64,000 nucleotides of DNA from Palaemon carinicauda. Taxonomy: Eukaryota > Arthropoda > Malacostraca > Decapoda > Palaemonidae. Positions 44,831-57,200 of this stretch are shown piece by piece. The notes beneath the pieces are model-generated. The model saw only the letters and a program-made list of their open reading frames with translations. It had not been told where the DNA came from and ran no database searches. The stretch is taken from assembly GCF_036898095.1 (NCBI RefSeq), contig NC_090751.1, positions 79,374,509-79,438,508 of the forward strand, given 5' to 3'. Both the position numbers and the translations under genes were made by a program. The stretch's first letter is position 1. Each line of letters opens with the position of its first letter.

Positions 44831-45740
44831 GGCATCAGTGGAGAGAAGGAGAGGAGGATGTGGGACGGGAATAGTGAGAGCAGCAGCGGTTGATCGGGCA
44901 TTCTTTGCGTTACAGAGGATTTCTTGAAGGGGACCCCACTTCAGGTCTTTTGGCTTACCCTTGAGGGAGGCATAGAGGGGAGCGAGAGTGGCGGCAATGG
45001 CTGTCAGAAAACGGTGATAATAGTTGATCATGCCCAAGAACTCCTGCAGGGCTTTGACGGTCGAGGGTGTGGGAAAGTTCTGAACGGCTGCTACCTTCTC
45101 AGGGAGAGAATGGACTCCTTTAGGAGTGATGCGGTGCCCTAAGAACGACATTTTGTTGGCGCTAAAGGTACACATGTCGTACCGGACTACAAGGCCGTTT
45201 TGTTGTGGGCGGTCAAGCACGATGCGCAGGTGACAGGGGTGTTCATCTTTTGAGGAAGAGAACACAAGTATGTCATCCACGTAACATACGCAGAAGGGGA
45301 GGTCCCCTAAGATGGCATCCATGAGACGTTTAAAAGTGACCAAAACAGGAGTAATTGAAGGTGTATCTACCGAAGGGAGTGGTGATGGTGGTCTTGGTGA
45401 TGTGTTCTGGGTTCATAGGCACCTGATAATACCCCTTCAGAAGGTCGAGCGTGGAGAAAACCTTCGCTTTGTGCAGGTAGGAGGTCACATCGGCGATGTT
45501 TGGGAGGGGGTAGTGATCCGGTTCTGTTTGCTTGTTCAGGCGCCTGCAGTCCCCACATGGACGGAGGGAGCTGTCTTTCTTCAGGACGATGTGTAAGGGT
45601 GATGACCATGGGCTGGAGGCCTTTTGGCAAAGGCCCATTTCTTCCATTTCGGCGAACGTCTGTTTGGTGGCTACCAATCGATCAGGTGACAGTTGTCTTA
45701 ATTTTGCGAAGACTTGGGGTCCCGTCATCTTGATATGGTG
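44831..45740 (-). pseudogene. CsRn1-like reverse transcriptase remnant
   Basis: Frame 1 (45330-45728) has 'SSPWSSPLHIVLKKD', 'FSTLDLLKGYYQVPM' (motif A intact) and ends by frameshift at 'NYSCFGHF'. Frame 2 (44708-45343) resumes with 'VTFKRLMDAILGDLPF', 'CYVDDILVFSSS' (motif C intact), 'GHRITPKGV' and the connection 'LQEFLGMINYYHRF'. It then runs into RNase H 'LLLSTDASDVAIGAVLEQ'. One frameshift thus separates two otherwise well-kept halves. Confidence 0.88.
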
Positions 45741-46018
45741 ATAATGATATGGTGATAATTACAGTGTTTGGTAAGAGCCGTGGGCGTTTGGCGAAGTTCT
45801 GGACGGAAATCTTCTGGGTACGACGTGAGGAGGTGGGCATAGGCATCCGTGGGTCCGCTGATGTGGAGAACGAGGTTGGAGGGGATGGATTGAAGAGGTG
45901 TCGACAAGTACAAGTCTGCGTTGACCAATGGTCAGTTGGCGACATCGACCAGAAGAGGGAAATGGGAGAGGAAATCCGCACCGAGGATTGTCAATATGAC
46001 GTCAGAAACGAGAAACTT

Positions 46019-46345
46019 CTAATTAAATTTGCTCTTCCCAAACGATAATGTGAGGCTCTCGTTACCATAGGTGAGTATTGCAGATCCGTTGGCAGCTACC
46101 AGGCGGACGTCGGCAGACTTAGACAGAGTACGTTGTGTCTTCAAGAGTTCCCTTGGCAAAAGAGAACGACAAGCATCCTTGTCTACCAAAAATCGTATGC
46201 CCGCTCCTGCATCATGTAAAAAGAAAAGATTAGAAACACGGGAGGCCACCACCATGAGCGATGGCCTACTGACACGTTTTTTGGCCACTGACAATCCTTG
46301 GCACATTTCTTTGCGGCAACCAAGAATCTGGAGTGGTAGTAGCAA
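46019..46345 (-). pseudogene. CsRn1-like aspartic protease remnant
   Basis: 108 codons containing 'GIRFLVDKDACRSLLPREL' and 'ADVRLVAANGSAI'. The active-site triplet expected as D-T-G-A reads D-K-D-A, so the enzyme would be inactive. Confidence 0.8.
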
Positions 46346-46379
46346 AACTGCGTCCGATAGGCGTCAGTAAGTGGCTGTA

Positions 46380-47048
46380 GAAGTCGTTGGTTGGGGCGCA
46401 AGCGAGTGGTGGGTGTTGGGTGGCTTTGTCGCCGCTCCAGCATGTCACAGGGTAGGCGTGTGTGTCCTACGGCATTCACGTCAGCTTCGGTTGACGTTGA
46501 ATAGGTGTCTTCTTCGTCAGGAGTGGAGGCGTTGATGGAGGCCTTGAAGGTCATGAAGTGGCTGTCCATAAGGGTGTCGGCTTTGGTAATCAAGTCCTTT
46601 ATGGGTAAATTATCGACATCGGGTATGGCAGCGCCTACTGGTTTGTGTAAACGGCGTACTCACGAGGAGAGCAGTCTGCGGCAGTTTGTAGGCGAGCGAT
46701 ATTGGTCATTCCCCTGAGGGCGAGCGAAGCCCTTCGGTCCCACAACAGTTGTTGAGAGAGCTGAAAAAGCTTTGCTTTACAGGGGGCTGGCCACGGTGAG
46801 TACTGCTGCAGAAGGAATGTTTTGAGGGCGCTATTGGGGTGTCTCCTTGTTCACAAAGCCAGTCGGAGATTTCTGGGAAAGGTGTCCTCGGGTATCGTCG
46901 CGAGAACATTATCTGCTTTGGTGGTTGAGTGAGTCACGCCCTTGACGCTGAACTGGACCTCTGCGCGCTGAAACCAAGCAAAAGCCTCTCTGCTGGTGAA
47001 CAACGAAAGTTTGAATGGGGCAGAGCCACCTTCCATGGAGTCCGCCAT
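46380..47048 (-). pseudogene. CsRn1-like gag remnant
   Basis: Starts at ATG 47048 with 'MADSMEGGSAPFKL', then 'REAFAWFQRAEVQF' and 'TTKADNVLATIPEDTFP'. After a frameshift comes 'PEISDWLCEQGDTPIA' at 46706-46909. Further pieces downstream are in other frames. This is the capsid-like N-terminal region of CsRn1-type Gag by recollection. Confidence 0.72.
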
Positions 47049-47107
47049 AGTAACAGTGAGGGGGGGTTGGGAGGCAGGAGAAGCGAATCGGCCTCCAGGG
47101 TCCCCAA

Positions 47108-47391
47108 TGTGACGGGCCAAGAGTAGGTTGTGAGTCAACGGCGAGATGAATGCAACTGAGTAACTTTATTAGACACATCGACTATATATACACACTAGCT
47201 CCCGGTAAGAAGGTCACAAAATACAAACATGCTATTTTTTGTCAAACCTGCAACCAGTTCTGTTAACAGTTAACAACGAAGTAGACAGACAGGTTAATAC
47301 AAGTTGCTGTCAGTGCAAGGGGAGAGCGAAGATACAAAGGATAATATATACAAAAAAGAGAAATGTCGTTACTATGTACGATCGTGTTACA
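47108..47391 (-). repeat. 5' LTR of CsRn1-like element
   Basis: 284 bp copy of 42265-42550, with about 20-25 substitutions by eye. Just inside it the - strand reads 'TTGGGGACCCTGGAGGCC', in the position of a primer-binding site. Confidence 0.88.
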
Positions 47392-48871
47392 AAATATAGC
47401 CGTAGCTGGAATGAGTATTATAAATGAAATTCATAAAATTTATTGATGGATAAAGAAAAGAGAAAGGACTATGATGTTTGGTGAAGATAACTAAAGGTAA
47501 TGGCTTTTGATATATTCATCACATACTTATGTAATAATTTTTCTTCTATTTTGTAGTTTTTACAAAATCATCAATGAAAGTAAATGAGTGTGAATTATAT
47601 TAATAATGTTGTGTATTGTGTGTGATTAATTAAAACCAGTGAACGCTTCAAATTGTTGAGAAACGAACCAAAAAAACCAGATGCCTATTTTTTCCTCTGT
47701 TGTAAATGAAAGAATAGTTTTGTGTGTGTTTTTTAAATGTCTCGTGTGTATATTTTATAACAATAGTTTTTCTGAAGCCTTTTCGTTTGAGCAGATAACA
47801 TGCCCATGTGAATACAGAAGTAGACAGATACAATTCCTAGATAAGACTTTTCATTGTTTTATAGATATAGCAGTGTGTATGTGTGTATGTATGTATTGTG
47901 TTAAGACTGATAACCATGGGTATGTTATGGGGATTTAATAAGCTTAAATGCAAGCTCTTCATTTCTTTAAACGATGCACAGCAGACAGGAAACTTGCTTT
48001 TAAATTAATGAAGTATTTAGTTCTGGGAAATAGTAGGAGTTTCCGCCAATTACTTTAATGCAGTTATCTTTTATTTCTTAGTTTCTGCAGTCGAAAATTT
48101 ACTGCTTAGCATACCAATTTGGCGTTTCTGTTGGCATATATATGTTCATTACGTTCTAGGAAAAATCATTATACATAAAAAAACTAAAAGAAAAGTTCAC
48201 GTTATAATATTTATATAATGGTTTACTATTCGCTTAAGCATTTTTATTACGTGTTTTGAAAAATCATTTAATATAAAAAATTAATGGATGAAATCTTCCC
48301 GCAAAATATTTATAAACAAAGAAGTTTTTCTTGGATGCTTTTATTGGTTTAAAAAATTATGAAATATAAAGAAATGAGAACAGTTTTCATGTAAAACATT
48401 TACGAAAAGTTAGAGAAATCTTTCTTGAAAGCTTTTAATAGTTTCAAAAGATCATGAAATATACAAAAAAAAAAAAGAAAGAACGCTATATGTAAACTAT
48501 TTAGAGAAAGTTAAGAGTAATAAATCTTTCTTGGAGGATTTAATAATTTTAAGGACTTAACATTGGCAACTGGTGACTCCAGAATTTAATTTGGAACTTT
48601 TGCAATCACCATTGCATCAAGTTGATTATATTTTTTCTTATTTCTGTTCACTTTACTAATTAATGTGAAGTGATTGATATGTTGAAAGTCCTTATTTTCA
48701 TCTTCATAATTCCCAGGAGCTAGTGCAGATCCATACTGACAAAAGTTTTGACTTTTATAATTGATAAAAGTATGATTGATTTTTTCTACAAGCTTTCGTG
48801 CAATTAAAATATGTGGCTTATTCGCTCTCAGTTTATTAAATCTACTAGCAATTATGTATTGTTGAAAACCG
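47392..48871. other. No gene recognised
   Basis: AT-rich. A 109-codon - frame (48586-48915) and an 85-codon + frame (47681-47938) show no domain. Three phrases around 'AAAATCATGAAATATA' and 'TTCTTG(G/A)A(G/A)GC' recur loosely between 48190 and 48550, hinting at a diverged repeat of ~110 bp. Confidence 0.4.
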
Positions 48872-50965
48872 ATGCTATTAGGATATCTTAAACATTTAAG
48901 ATTTAATGGGAACAACGTTCAAATATCTGAAACATTTCAGATTTCTAAGGAGGCAGTAAATTCTGATACCCAAAATGTTCTAAATTTCTAATAAGAAAAA
49001 AGTTCTGATATCTAAAACTTTTCAAATGCCTAAAGATCAATATATTTTAATAATTGAAACAATTTAGATTTCTCAGGGGCAATGTCATCTAATATCCGAA
49101 ACCTCTCAGATTTCTGAAGGGGCAATAAATGCTAATATCTGAAATAGGATATATTTTTAATGGAAAATAAATTCTGGATACCTTAAGTATTTTAGATATC
49201 TAATAGGAAATGAATTCTAATATCTGAAATTTTTTTTTTATTTCTAAGGGATAATAAATTCTAATATTCAAACTTTAGATTTCTAATAGGAAATAAATTA
49301 CAAATATTAGAAGCATTTTAGATTTCTAATAAGAAATAAATTCTAATTTCTGAAACATTTTAGATTTCTAATAGGAAATAAATTCCAGTATCTGAAACAT
49401 TTTAAAATATTTATGAGAAATAATTATGATATCTGAAGCATTTTAGGTTTCTAAGGTGTAATAAATTATAACATCTGATATATTTTAGATTTTTAATGTG
49501 AAATAAATTAGCATATCTGAAACATTTTAGATTTCTAAAGGGTAATAAATCTTGATATCTGATACAGTTTAGATTTCAAAGTGGTAATAAATTCTAATAT
49601 CTGGAACATTTTAGATTTCTAATAGTTAATGAATTTTATCTGAAACATTTGAGATTTCTAATCAGGAAAAATTCTAATTTCTGAAACCTTTTAGATTTCT
49701 AATGGGAAATAAATTTTTGTATATAAAATATTTTAGATTTCTCAGGGATACTAAATTCTAATATCAGAAACATTTTAGATTTCAAAGGGGTTATGAATTC
49801 TAAATATACGAAAGTTTTCAAGTTTTTAAAAGTAAATAAATTCTAATATCTGAAACATTTTAGATTTCTAATGGGAAATACATTTCAATATCTGAAAAAT
49901 TTTAGATTTCTAAGGGGTAATTAATTCTATTATCGGAAATCTTTTAGATTTTAATGTGAAATAAGTTCTAATATCCGAAATATTTTAGATTTATAAGGGG
50001 AAATAAATTCTAATGTATGAAAATTTAGATTTCTAATCGGAAACAATTTCTAATATATATAAATTTTTTTAGATTTCAAATGGAATTAAATTCTAATATC
50101 TGTTACAGTTAAGGTTTCTAGAGGGAAATAAATTCTAATAGTTGTTACATTTTATGGTTTTAATGGTACATGAAATATAATACCTGAACCATTTTTGGTT
50201 TCTAACGTTAAACAAATTCTAATATTTGTTACATTTTGGGTTTTAATGGTAAGTGAATTCTAATACCTGAACCATTTTTGGCTTCTAATGGGAAATAAAT
50301 TATAATTTCTGAAACATTTTAGATTTCTAATGGGAAATAAATTCTAATATCTGAAAATTTTTAGATTTCTCATGGGAAATAAATTCTAATATCTGACAAT
50401 TTTTAGATCTCTAATGGGAAATAAATTATAATATCTGAAACATTTTAGATTTCTAATGGGAAATAGATTCTAATATCTTAAAAAAATTTTGTTTGCAAAG
50501 GTAGGAATAAATTCTAATATATATGAAACATTTGGGATTTTCAATTGGTAGTATATTCTAATATATGAACATTTCAGAGTTTTTAATGGAAAATAAATTC
50601 TAATATCTAGAAATTCTATATCTTTAATGGGAAATGTATTCTAATGTATGTTACATTTAAGGTTTTTAATGGAAATATATTCTAATGCCCTAAGCATTGT
50701 AGATTTCTAATGGGAAATTAATTCTAATATCTGTTACATTTTAGATTTTTAATGGGAAATAAATTTTAATACCTGAAACATTTTATATTTATAAGGGGCA
50801 ATAAATTCTAATATCTGTTACATTTTAGGTTTCTAATGGAAAATAAATTCTAAATCTAAAATATTTTAAATTTCTTATGAGAAGTAGATTCTAATATCTT
50901 CTACATTTTAGTTTTATAATGGGAAAGAAACTCTAATATCTGTACTATTTCAGATTTTGTAACAT
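48872..50965. repeat. 42-bp minisatellite, ~2.1 kb
   Basis: About 45-50 units of 'ATTTCTAATGGGAAATAAAT' followed by 'TCTAATATCTGAAACATTTTAG', strongly AT-rich. Variants with 'TCTGTTACATTTTAGG' cluster at 50100-50930. It frequently interrupts any reading frame, so it is not coding. Confidence 0.93.
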
Positions 50966-51317
50966 CAATTAAATACATTCTCTTCCACCAACCCTCATCT
51001 CTCTCTATCATCCTTATCAAATAAACTACCAGTAAACAAAACTATTGGTGTCATATCCAATGTCTTGTCATTACTAGGAAATATATGCTATTAAATGTTT
51101 TATAATATCTGCTGAATGAGCGTAAAGACAGTTATCAAAGTCAGTAATGGTTATCACAGAGTTAATAGCTCTCAAACTATAACTATCCTTCTCTTCCCGC
51201 AAAGATCATTCTCGATTTGGTTAATGTACGATTTTATGAAGATAATACTTTTCTCTTAGGTTTATTGGGCTGTAAACAAGTACCTTGGAAGGTATATGTA
51301 GACTGATTACTAGCTAG

Positions 51318-51318
<1 letters not shown>

Positions 51319-51389
<71 letters not shown>
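51319..51389. repeat. (AG)n microsatellite
   Basis: About 35 AG dinucleotides. Confidence 0.97.
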
Positions 51390-51391
<2 letters not shown>

Positions 51392-51788
51392 GTACGTAAA
51401 AAGAAAAAGTTTCGACATGTGAATTTGGAATATCTTATCAGAGAAATAAGATTTACTACATCATTCGAAAGTTTGCCTCTTCCTTATCGAGATGGAATCC
51501 CTATATAGGGTGATAGAAAGGACCCTGAATACGTCTTAATACTTCTATTTATTGTAAATTAATGTTGCGTAACCACATTTGGCTTTTATTCCAATATGGA
51601 GACAATAAGATTTAAGTTTCTTTAAATAGTATACGTTCTTAATTCTTACATACCGTTTTCTATAAAACTTAAGGTAAATCCACTAGTTTCTTAGTATAAG
51701 TGTTTTAATGTATTTCAAATAAAGTCAGAGTAATAAATACTCTACCTTGGTAGCTTATTGAAAACGTCCTTACCTTGTAATCTGTTAG

Positions 51789-52040
51789 AAAGGAGTTCAA
51801 GAGGCGCTCAAGCTCCATAGTTTCTTGTAGTGTCTACCACTTAACCATCCTTGTGAGCTAGGGATCAGGGTGTTTGGAGGAGCCTATAGGTCTACCTGCC
51901 TATATATAGAGTTATTAACTACCATTACCTGGCTCTCCCTGGTTCGAGCTTGGGTGCTGTTCATATGTATATATGGTTAGTCACCAGGGCATTGTCCTGT
52001 CCCTTGCCTCTTCCAATCACGAGTAGTTTTTTAAGCCCTT
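51789..52040 (+). repeat. SINE-like dispersed repeat, copy 2
   Basis: Inverted homologue of 41955-42250. Phrases 'CATCCTTGTGAGCTAGGGAT', 'ACCTGGCTCTCCCTGGTTCG' and 'GGGCATTGTCCTGTCCCTTG' correspond to the reverse complement of copy 1. Confidence 0.6.
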
Positions 52041-52555
52041 TAAAATAGTTGTGTTGTAAGTATAAATATTTTACCTCTTTTGGATGAATATATCAATGGA
52101 TATCGAAAAAATATAGAAAATTAAAATCGGCAATGATAAACTATGACACTAACTCGTCTGCGGTGTGCAACCTTACGGAAAGTTACAATGTCCTTAGCTA
52201 ATTACATTTTGCCTTTCCATCTATCATTTAACCAATGTAGCAATTGGTTCAACGAAAAAATGTTCGCTAAAATCTTTTATGATTTTTATTGCAGCTCAAA
52301 CCTCATAAGGGTCGAGCAATCTAACTCTGCACTTCCATCTCTCTTAAAAGGTTTTTGTTATCCACGAGATAGTAATGTTAATCTGGCTTTCAGCATATGC
52401 ATCAACAGAATTGCTCAAAAGAACTTTCAAATATTGAGTCTTAGTTACACATTGTTATCACGATCAGCGAGACATATGCAGAGTTTAAGCTGAGATAAAA
52501 GCATACTGGCAATTTCTATTTTATTTTTATTTTATTCATTTATTTTTTTTTTTTC
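52041..52555. other. Unassigned region with a 116-codon frame
   Basis: A + frame (52143-52493) has no recognised domain and no repeats. A T-rich run (52500-52553) borders the DIRS remnant. The frame could be chance. Confidence 0.25.
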
Positions 52556-52719
52556 CCGGGCTGGGGACTCCAAGGTAACTTCTGTTTGGTCTATTGATTT
52601 TTTTTCCGTACGAACGGAGGTCTGTGTTCTTCACAGTTATATTTCGTTCAGCAATTCTGTTTAATGGTCCCTTTTCACTTCCTATATCAAGAACTAAGAA
52701 CCCAGTTTTTGGAGATTCA

Positions 52720-52940
52720 TTCGTCGAACCTTTAAACATTGGCAAAATCATAAGGAAAATTGCAGATTAACCTTTGACTCATGACTGAGCGATAGCCTTT
52801 TACTGCCAAGACTGATATACGAAGAACTCTGCTATTGGTGGAATAGTTGCAACGAGTGGAGAGATACCTTTTCCACGAGACCAGCCATAGAAGACATTCC
52901 ACTTCACCTGGTAGACTACTGCTGAAGACCTTCACAGGTG
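52720..52940 (-). pseudogene. DIRS tyrosine recombinase, N-terminal fragment
   Basis: Two frames together give 'WNVFYGWSRGKGISPLVATI', 'PPIAEFFVY' and 'LAVKGYRSVMS', the pattern of the DIRS core-binding domain (W-x-x-F-x-x-W...G-x-x-P, then A-F/V-K-G-Y-R). The sequence decays after 52730, and no R-H-R-Y catalytic residues follow. Confidence 0.65.
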
Positions 52941-53099
52941 TTTAGGCATTCTTTTCGCAACTTGTTGCCTAACGCATCTTTGAGAGAGATGCTGGATAGT
53001 CTCCAGGCGTTAAGTTTAAGCGAAGCTACTTCGTTGTGAAAGATGTTGGCCTATGGTTTTCTGAGCAGATTGTGTCATGGAGGAATTTCTCTTGAAAGC

Positions 53100-53780
53100 T
53101 CCGTGAGAAGCTACAGAAGGTCTGGGAACCATTCTGCATGATGGCATAGTGGAGCTATAAGGGTCATTGAGAGTTTGACTGATGTTCTGGTCTTGTAGAC
53201 TACCTTTTTCATCAGGCCGAACTGGGGAAACGTGTAAATGTCGATGTTGGCACACAGTTGCTGGAATGCATCTTGCCAGAGAGCCTTGGGATCTGGGACT
53301 TGGGTAAAGTACAATGGGAGCCTGAAGTTCAGAGCAGTTGCGAACAGATCCACAGCCGGCGAACCCCACAAAGTCAGGACTTTGTTGGGTACTAGATGAT
53401 CCAAACACCATTCGGGACCCACTATCTGAGTCATTCTGGTCAGGTTGTACGCGAGCACATTCCTTATGCCTGTAATGAAGCAAGCTGATAGTGTTACCAA
53501 TTGGACTTCCACCCATCTCAGTATTTCTACTGAAAGATGGGATATGAGCTGCGAAAAAGTACCAGCTTGCTTGTTGATGTAAGCCACTACTGTGGTGTTG
53601 TTGCTTATCATCACTGCTGAGTGGCCCACCAAGAAATGAGAACTATTGAAGGGCAAGGAAGGCACCCCTCATCTCAAAGAGATTGAAGTGTTGGTACTCT
53701 TTGAACTCCGAGAAAAGTCCTGAGGCCGTGTGGTGAAGTGTGTGGGCCCCCTACCCTTCTTTTGATGCATATGTGGAGAG
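53100..53780 (-). pseudogene. DIRS RNase H domain and distal region
   Basis: The frame 53111-53665 (184 codons) reads 'VMISNNTTVVAYINKQAGTF' (RNase H motif with the D-N-T-T-V type core; here N-N-T-T), then 'LSVEILRWVE', 'ITGIRNVLAYNLTR' (usually GxxNxxADxLSR; the Asp is lost), and the DIRS-specific 'VDLFATALNFRLPLY' with 'DAFQQLCANIDIYTFPQF'. Replacement of key Asp residues suggests inactivity. Confidence 0.85.
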
Positions 53781-53799
53781 CAACAATTCCGGAAGAGGA

Positions 53800-54790
53800 G
53801 GAGAAGGTCGAAGCCCTTTAGCAGATTTTCATCTGCCCCACCCCTCCCACCCGAGGTCCATCTGTTCCTTTGATCCTCAGGGAATGAAGATGTCTGGGGA
53901 ATCTAAGGCCAGATTCCAAGTGGACTTCAGCCCCCACTTGAGACATCGAATCCTGAGGTAACCGTTGGGAACTACACAGATGAGAGATGATGGGTGCCCA
54001 AGGAGACATAGCCACCTCCGTGCTGGGAGCTGTTCTCGTCGGAGAAAAGGTCTCATGACCTTCCTCAGCCTCATTACCCTGTCATCTGATGGAAAGGTTT
54101 TGTGAAGACTGGTGTCTATTATCATTCATAGGTATAGCACTCATAGTGAGGAAAGCAGGTGTGACTTCTTGAGGCTTACTATGATCGTCAGATTTTAGCA
54201 AGGCCTCAGATGCTTGTCTCGATGCTGAAGAAGGGTTGCCATCGAGTCTGCTAGGATCAGCCAAATAACGGAGTATACGGATGCTGATCCTGTGAGCCCA
54301 GGATGACACTAGGACGAACACACTCCTAAAGACCTGAGGTGCTGAGTGAAGACCGAAGCACAGCACCTTGAACTGGTATTTCTTGTCGTCTAGACTGAAT
54401 CTGAGGTACTTCTTCTAAGACAGATGGAGTGGGATCTGGAAGTACGCGTCCTTTAGGTCCAGTGTGCTTGTCTAACCATTTCTACGGTCTCTATTCTGAG
54501 TGAAGTGTGTTTGACAAACTTGTTCGGAGCCGAGAGAACGATGACTGATCTCCGGCCTCGAGAAGTCTTTTTCACAATTATGAGGTGACTGAAGAAGCCC
54601 GGAGAGTTGTTGAGGACCTCTTGGGGAGCGACCTTCTCCAACATGGTCTGGATTGCACGCAGGGCCTGCCTCTTTGCGGATCCCATTTCAAAACAGCTTA
54701 TTGATAGAGGACTCTTCGCCAGAGGAGAGACAAATAGCTTGAACGGGGCGTGATACCCTGTCCAGATCACGGAGACCGTCTAGGGTTCAG
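53800..54790 (-). pseudogene. DIRS reverse transcriptase remnant
   Basis: Successive - strand frames give 'LRAIQTMLEKVAPQEV', 'SPGFFSHLIIVKKTSRG', then 'LDLKDAYFQIPLH' (motif A, Asp present, about 54440), 'FGLHSAPQVFRSVFVLVSSW', and 'RILRYLADPSRLDG' (motif C, where YLDD has become YLAD). The following connection includes 'KTFPSDDRVMRLRKVM' and 'LLGHPSSLICVVPNGYLR' (53877-54125). Frame changes occur near 54450, 54240 and 54110. Confidence 0.85.
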
Positions 54791-54899
54791 CCCCATGCTG
54801 CATCCACCTCGTCCAACAGTGCTGAAAGCATCCCCTACTGGTGGATAAGCAGGGTAATTGCCTATCCTAGCGTCGACGGCTGAGGCCTACTCCTCTAGG

Positions 54900-57190
54900 G
54901 TACCTCCCTCCTTATGAGGTCTTGTGGCCTTTCCTGACCTTGGCAGGAAACGGTTCTTAAGACACCTTCTTTTGCTTAGTCGTAGTCCTATTCGAAGCAG
55001 GTTTCGGCTGGCTGATCTGAGAGACAGCTGGCGGTTCATTGCTCCTGGATGTTAGGGTCCTATGGAGGAGAGTCATGATGTGATTTCCTTAAACTCTCAG
55101 CTGCCTGCTTTAAATCTCCTGGCTTGAACAAAGAGGATGACTCCAGAGATGAATTCCAGAACTTCGTGACCTCGACATGGAGGACCTGACGATGGAAAAA
55201 GAAAGAGGATGAACGCTGTAGCAGAATCATAGCTACCGACAAAAATGAAGCAGTTAGCCCATGATCCAACCTCCTTCCTCTCAATGGACTCCTTTTGAGG
55301 GGCAGGGAGCTTGGGAATCTTAAACCCCTGCTGCTTGCCCTTTCCCCACTTCCCCGGTGAGTATGATTTTCTGTGCTTATGAGGATCGGAATGGGACGAC
55401 GCAGATGATGGAGAGAAGACTTATCCTTCTCAGAAGGAGCCAAAGTTTGAGAAGCTGGAGGTCTAACCGACTGTTTGATTCTAGTTTTAAGATGTTCCTC
55501 CAAACGCTGGAGAACAGGAGACTGATGTCGCCGTTACTCTGGTGAGACGTGCTCACGCGAAAAAGGCTGTCAACCGACCGGTCTCTTTGGAGCAAGATGA
55601 AAGATGATGAGCCTGAGACCAATGGGTTGGCGTTCGGAGATGAGTTGGTGAACGGATCGTTGGTGAATGGCAAGCTGGCGAACAGCGAGCTGGCAAAGGG
55701 CGAGCTGGTGAACATAAACCTGGCCAGAGATCGACAAGATGGCAAATGGTGCCTAGAAGATCGGTGATGAGTTGTAGTCTTACTACTCTCTCAAGAGAAG
55801 TGATAAGTCGTCGGCAAGAGCCGAAAGTGTCGACGGGAAACCAAATGTTGTTAGGATCTGGTGAAGGCTCAAGAACAGGAACGTCAAACGTCAGCTACAG
55901 TGGCCTGACGAATAGGAGACTGACAAGATGTTGATTTGCTAATAAGCGTTCAATAAGCAAGTGATCAGCGAACAGGTGATCGACGAACAGGAGATCAGTG
56001 AGCTGGCGATTGGCAAGCAGGTGAACAGTGAGAAGGCGATCTGCGAGCAGGTGAAGGGTAAACAGGGGATCGGTAAGCAAGTGATCGGCGATCAGGTGAA
56101 CGGCGAGCAGGAGAATGGCATCTAGGAGATCGACAAGTCGGAGAACGGCGAGCCAGAGATAGAGGAGCAGACAACTGACGATCTACAGCGGGGCAGTCAT
56201 CATTAGGAGAGGATCACGAATGAAACCTCATTGTCGAGACACAAATCAGGATTCGTTGATAAGCAGGAGAGCCAAGGAGAATGGCAGAAGGATGGGAATC
56301 GGATGAATAAGGAGAATCCATCGAAGAGGAAGCCGACGAACCAAACGGTCAACATTTCACCAAAGGTGAAGAAGAATGACCGAAGCAAGGAGGTAAGCGA
56401 GTTCTGCGAGGGCTACAGCCACGATGACGATCCTCCACAGGGTCAGGCAGGGCAGCAGAAGGCCTCCGAAGAGTTATCATTGTTAGTGGTCTTTCTAGCG
56501 AACGAGGGAGATGATCACTCACTGGAAAGACATGCCTTGAACTTTGCTCCTCCCCCGTAGCCTCGGGAGGGAAGGCCAGTCCTCGGCGGTAGCTGACAGA
56601 GCAGTGGAAGAGGCTAGAGCAGAATCCACATTCAGGGCAATGGAAAAAATCATCTCAACCAGACAACGGATCCACCTCAGATTCAGAAGAACGTTGCAAT
56701 CCCGCACTTCGCTGAAGAAGTCCAAGCAGCACCTCCCTAGAAGGCAGACCGTGCAAACCCACGGACAGCTAAACCTGAGACAAAGGAGAAAGAGGCAAGT
56801 TTTCTACCAGGGGGAGAGGCGGGCTTCCTCACTTAGGGAAGCGACACAGTCTCTCAATGACCAGTGTTGACCAGGAATTAAAGGGTTAACGCTACTACTC
56901 GACTGATCCCTGGAGAGAACATCTTGGGAAGAAGCTTCGGATGAAGGTTGAGGAGCGAAAGAAGAAGCTTTGTGTTTGTTCTGCTTCCAAGAAACTTTCA
57001 AAGGAGAAGAGTACCTTAGAGACTTCTTCTGTCATTGCCCAAACTTTTACCAGTGGGAGGCAGACCACTCCAGACACTCAATAGACTTACTATCCTCTGT
57101 AAAACGCTGCCCTCAACAAGCCAGACACACCATGAGGATTGGTATCCAAGGATGACATAAAAGAACAGCAGACACGATTTACTGATGGAT
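54900..57190 (-). pseudogene. DIRS gag remnant
   Basis: The N-terminal Cys-rich pattern is visible near 57060-57150 as H-x-V-C-L-A-C, then 'SKSIECLEWSASHW', which fits the C-x-x-C...C-x-x-C-x-x-W start of DIRS Gag. Between 55890 and 56160 the DNA becomes a short-period repeat; towards 55060-55503 a basic, Ser-rich frame precedes RT. No continuous frame remains. Overlapping + strand frames of 60-109 codons are not convincing genes. Confidence 0.6.
55890..56165. repeat. Short-period repeat in gag remnant
   Basis: Irregular 9-18 bp units such as 'GCGAACAGGTGATC' and 'GGCGAGCAGGAGAAT'. This expansion of an Arg/Ser-coding stretch gives a Leu-rich frame on the - strand by frame shift. Confidence 0.65.
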
Positions 57191-57200
57191 GATGTCATCT

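Larger units (their letters stand above)
42265..47391 (-). mobile_element. Ty3/gypsy element, CsRn1-like, rearranged
   Basis: LTRs at 42265-42550 and 47108-47391 (both begin TGTGACGGGCC in + coordinates) flank remnants of gag, protease, RT, RNase H and integrase on the - strand. The protease setting 'FLVDxxACRSLLP' and the short LTRs suggest the CsRn1/Kabuki branch. A 750-bp internal segment is tandemly duplicated, and every domain carries frameshifts or lost catalytic residues. The flanks show no matching target duplication, consistent with age or rearrangement. Confidence 0.88.
52556..57200 (-). mobile_element. Second DIRS1-like element, degenerate
   Basis: On the - strand: gag (about 57190-54900), RT (54790-53800), RNase H (53780-53100) and the N-terminal part of a tyrosine recombinase (52940-52720). 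The recombinase catalytic domain and both terminal repeats are not found, so the copy is truncated. Its sequence is clearly different from the element at 3616-12079. Confidence 0.8.

Noticed and set aside
55549..56560. + strand frames of 60-109 codons in the second DIRS region
   Set aside because: They overlap - strand gag remnants and the short-period repeat, and show no domain.
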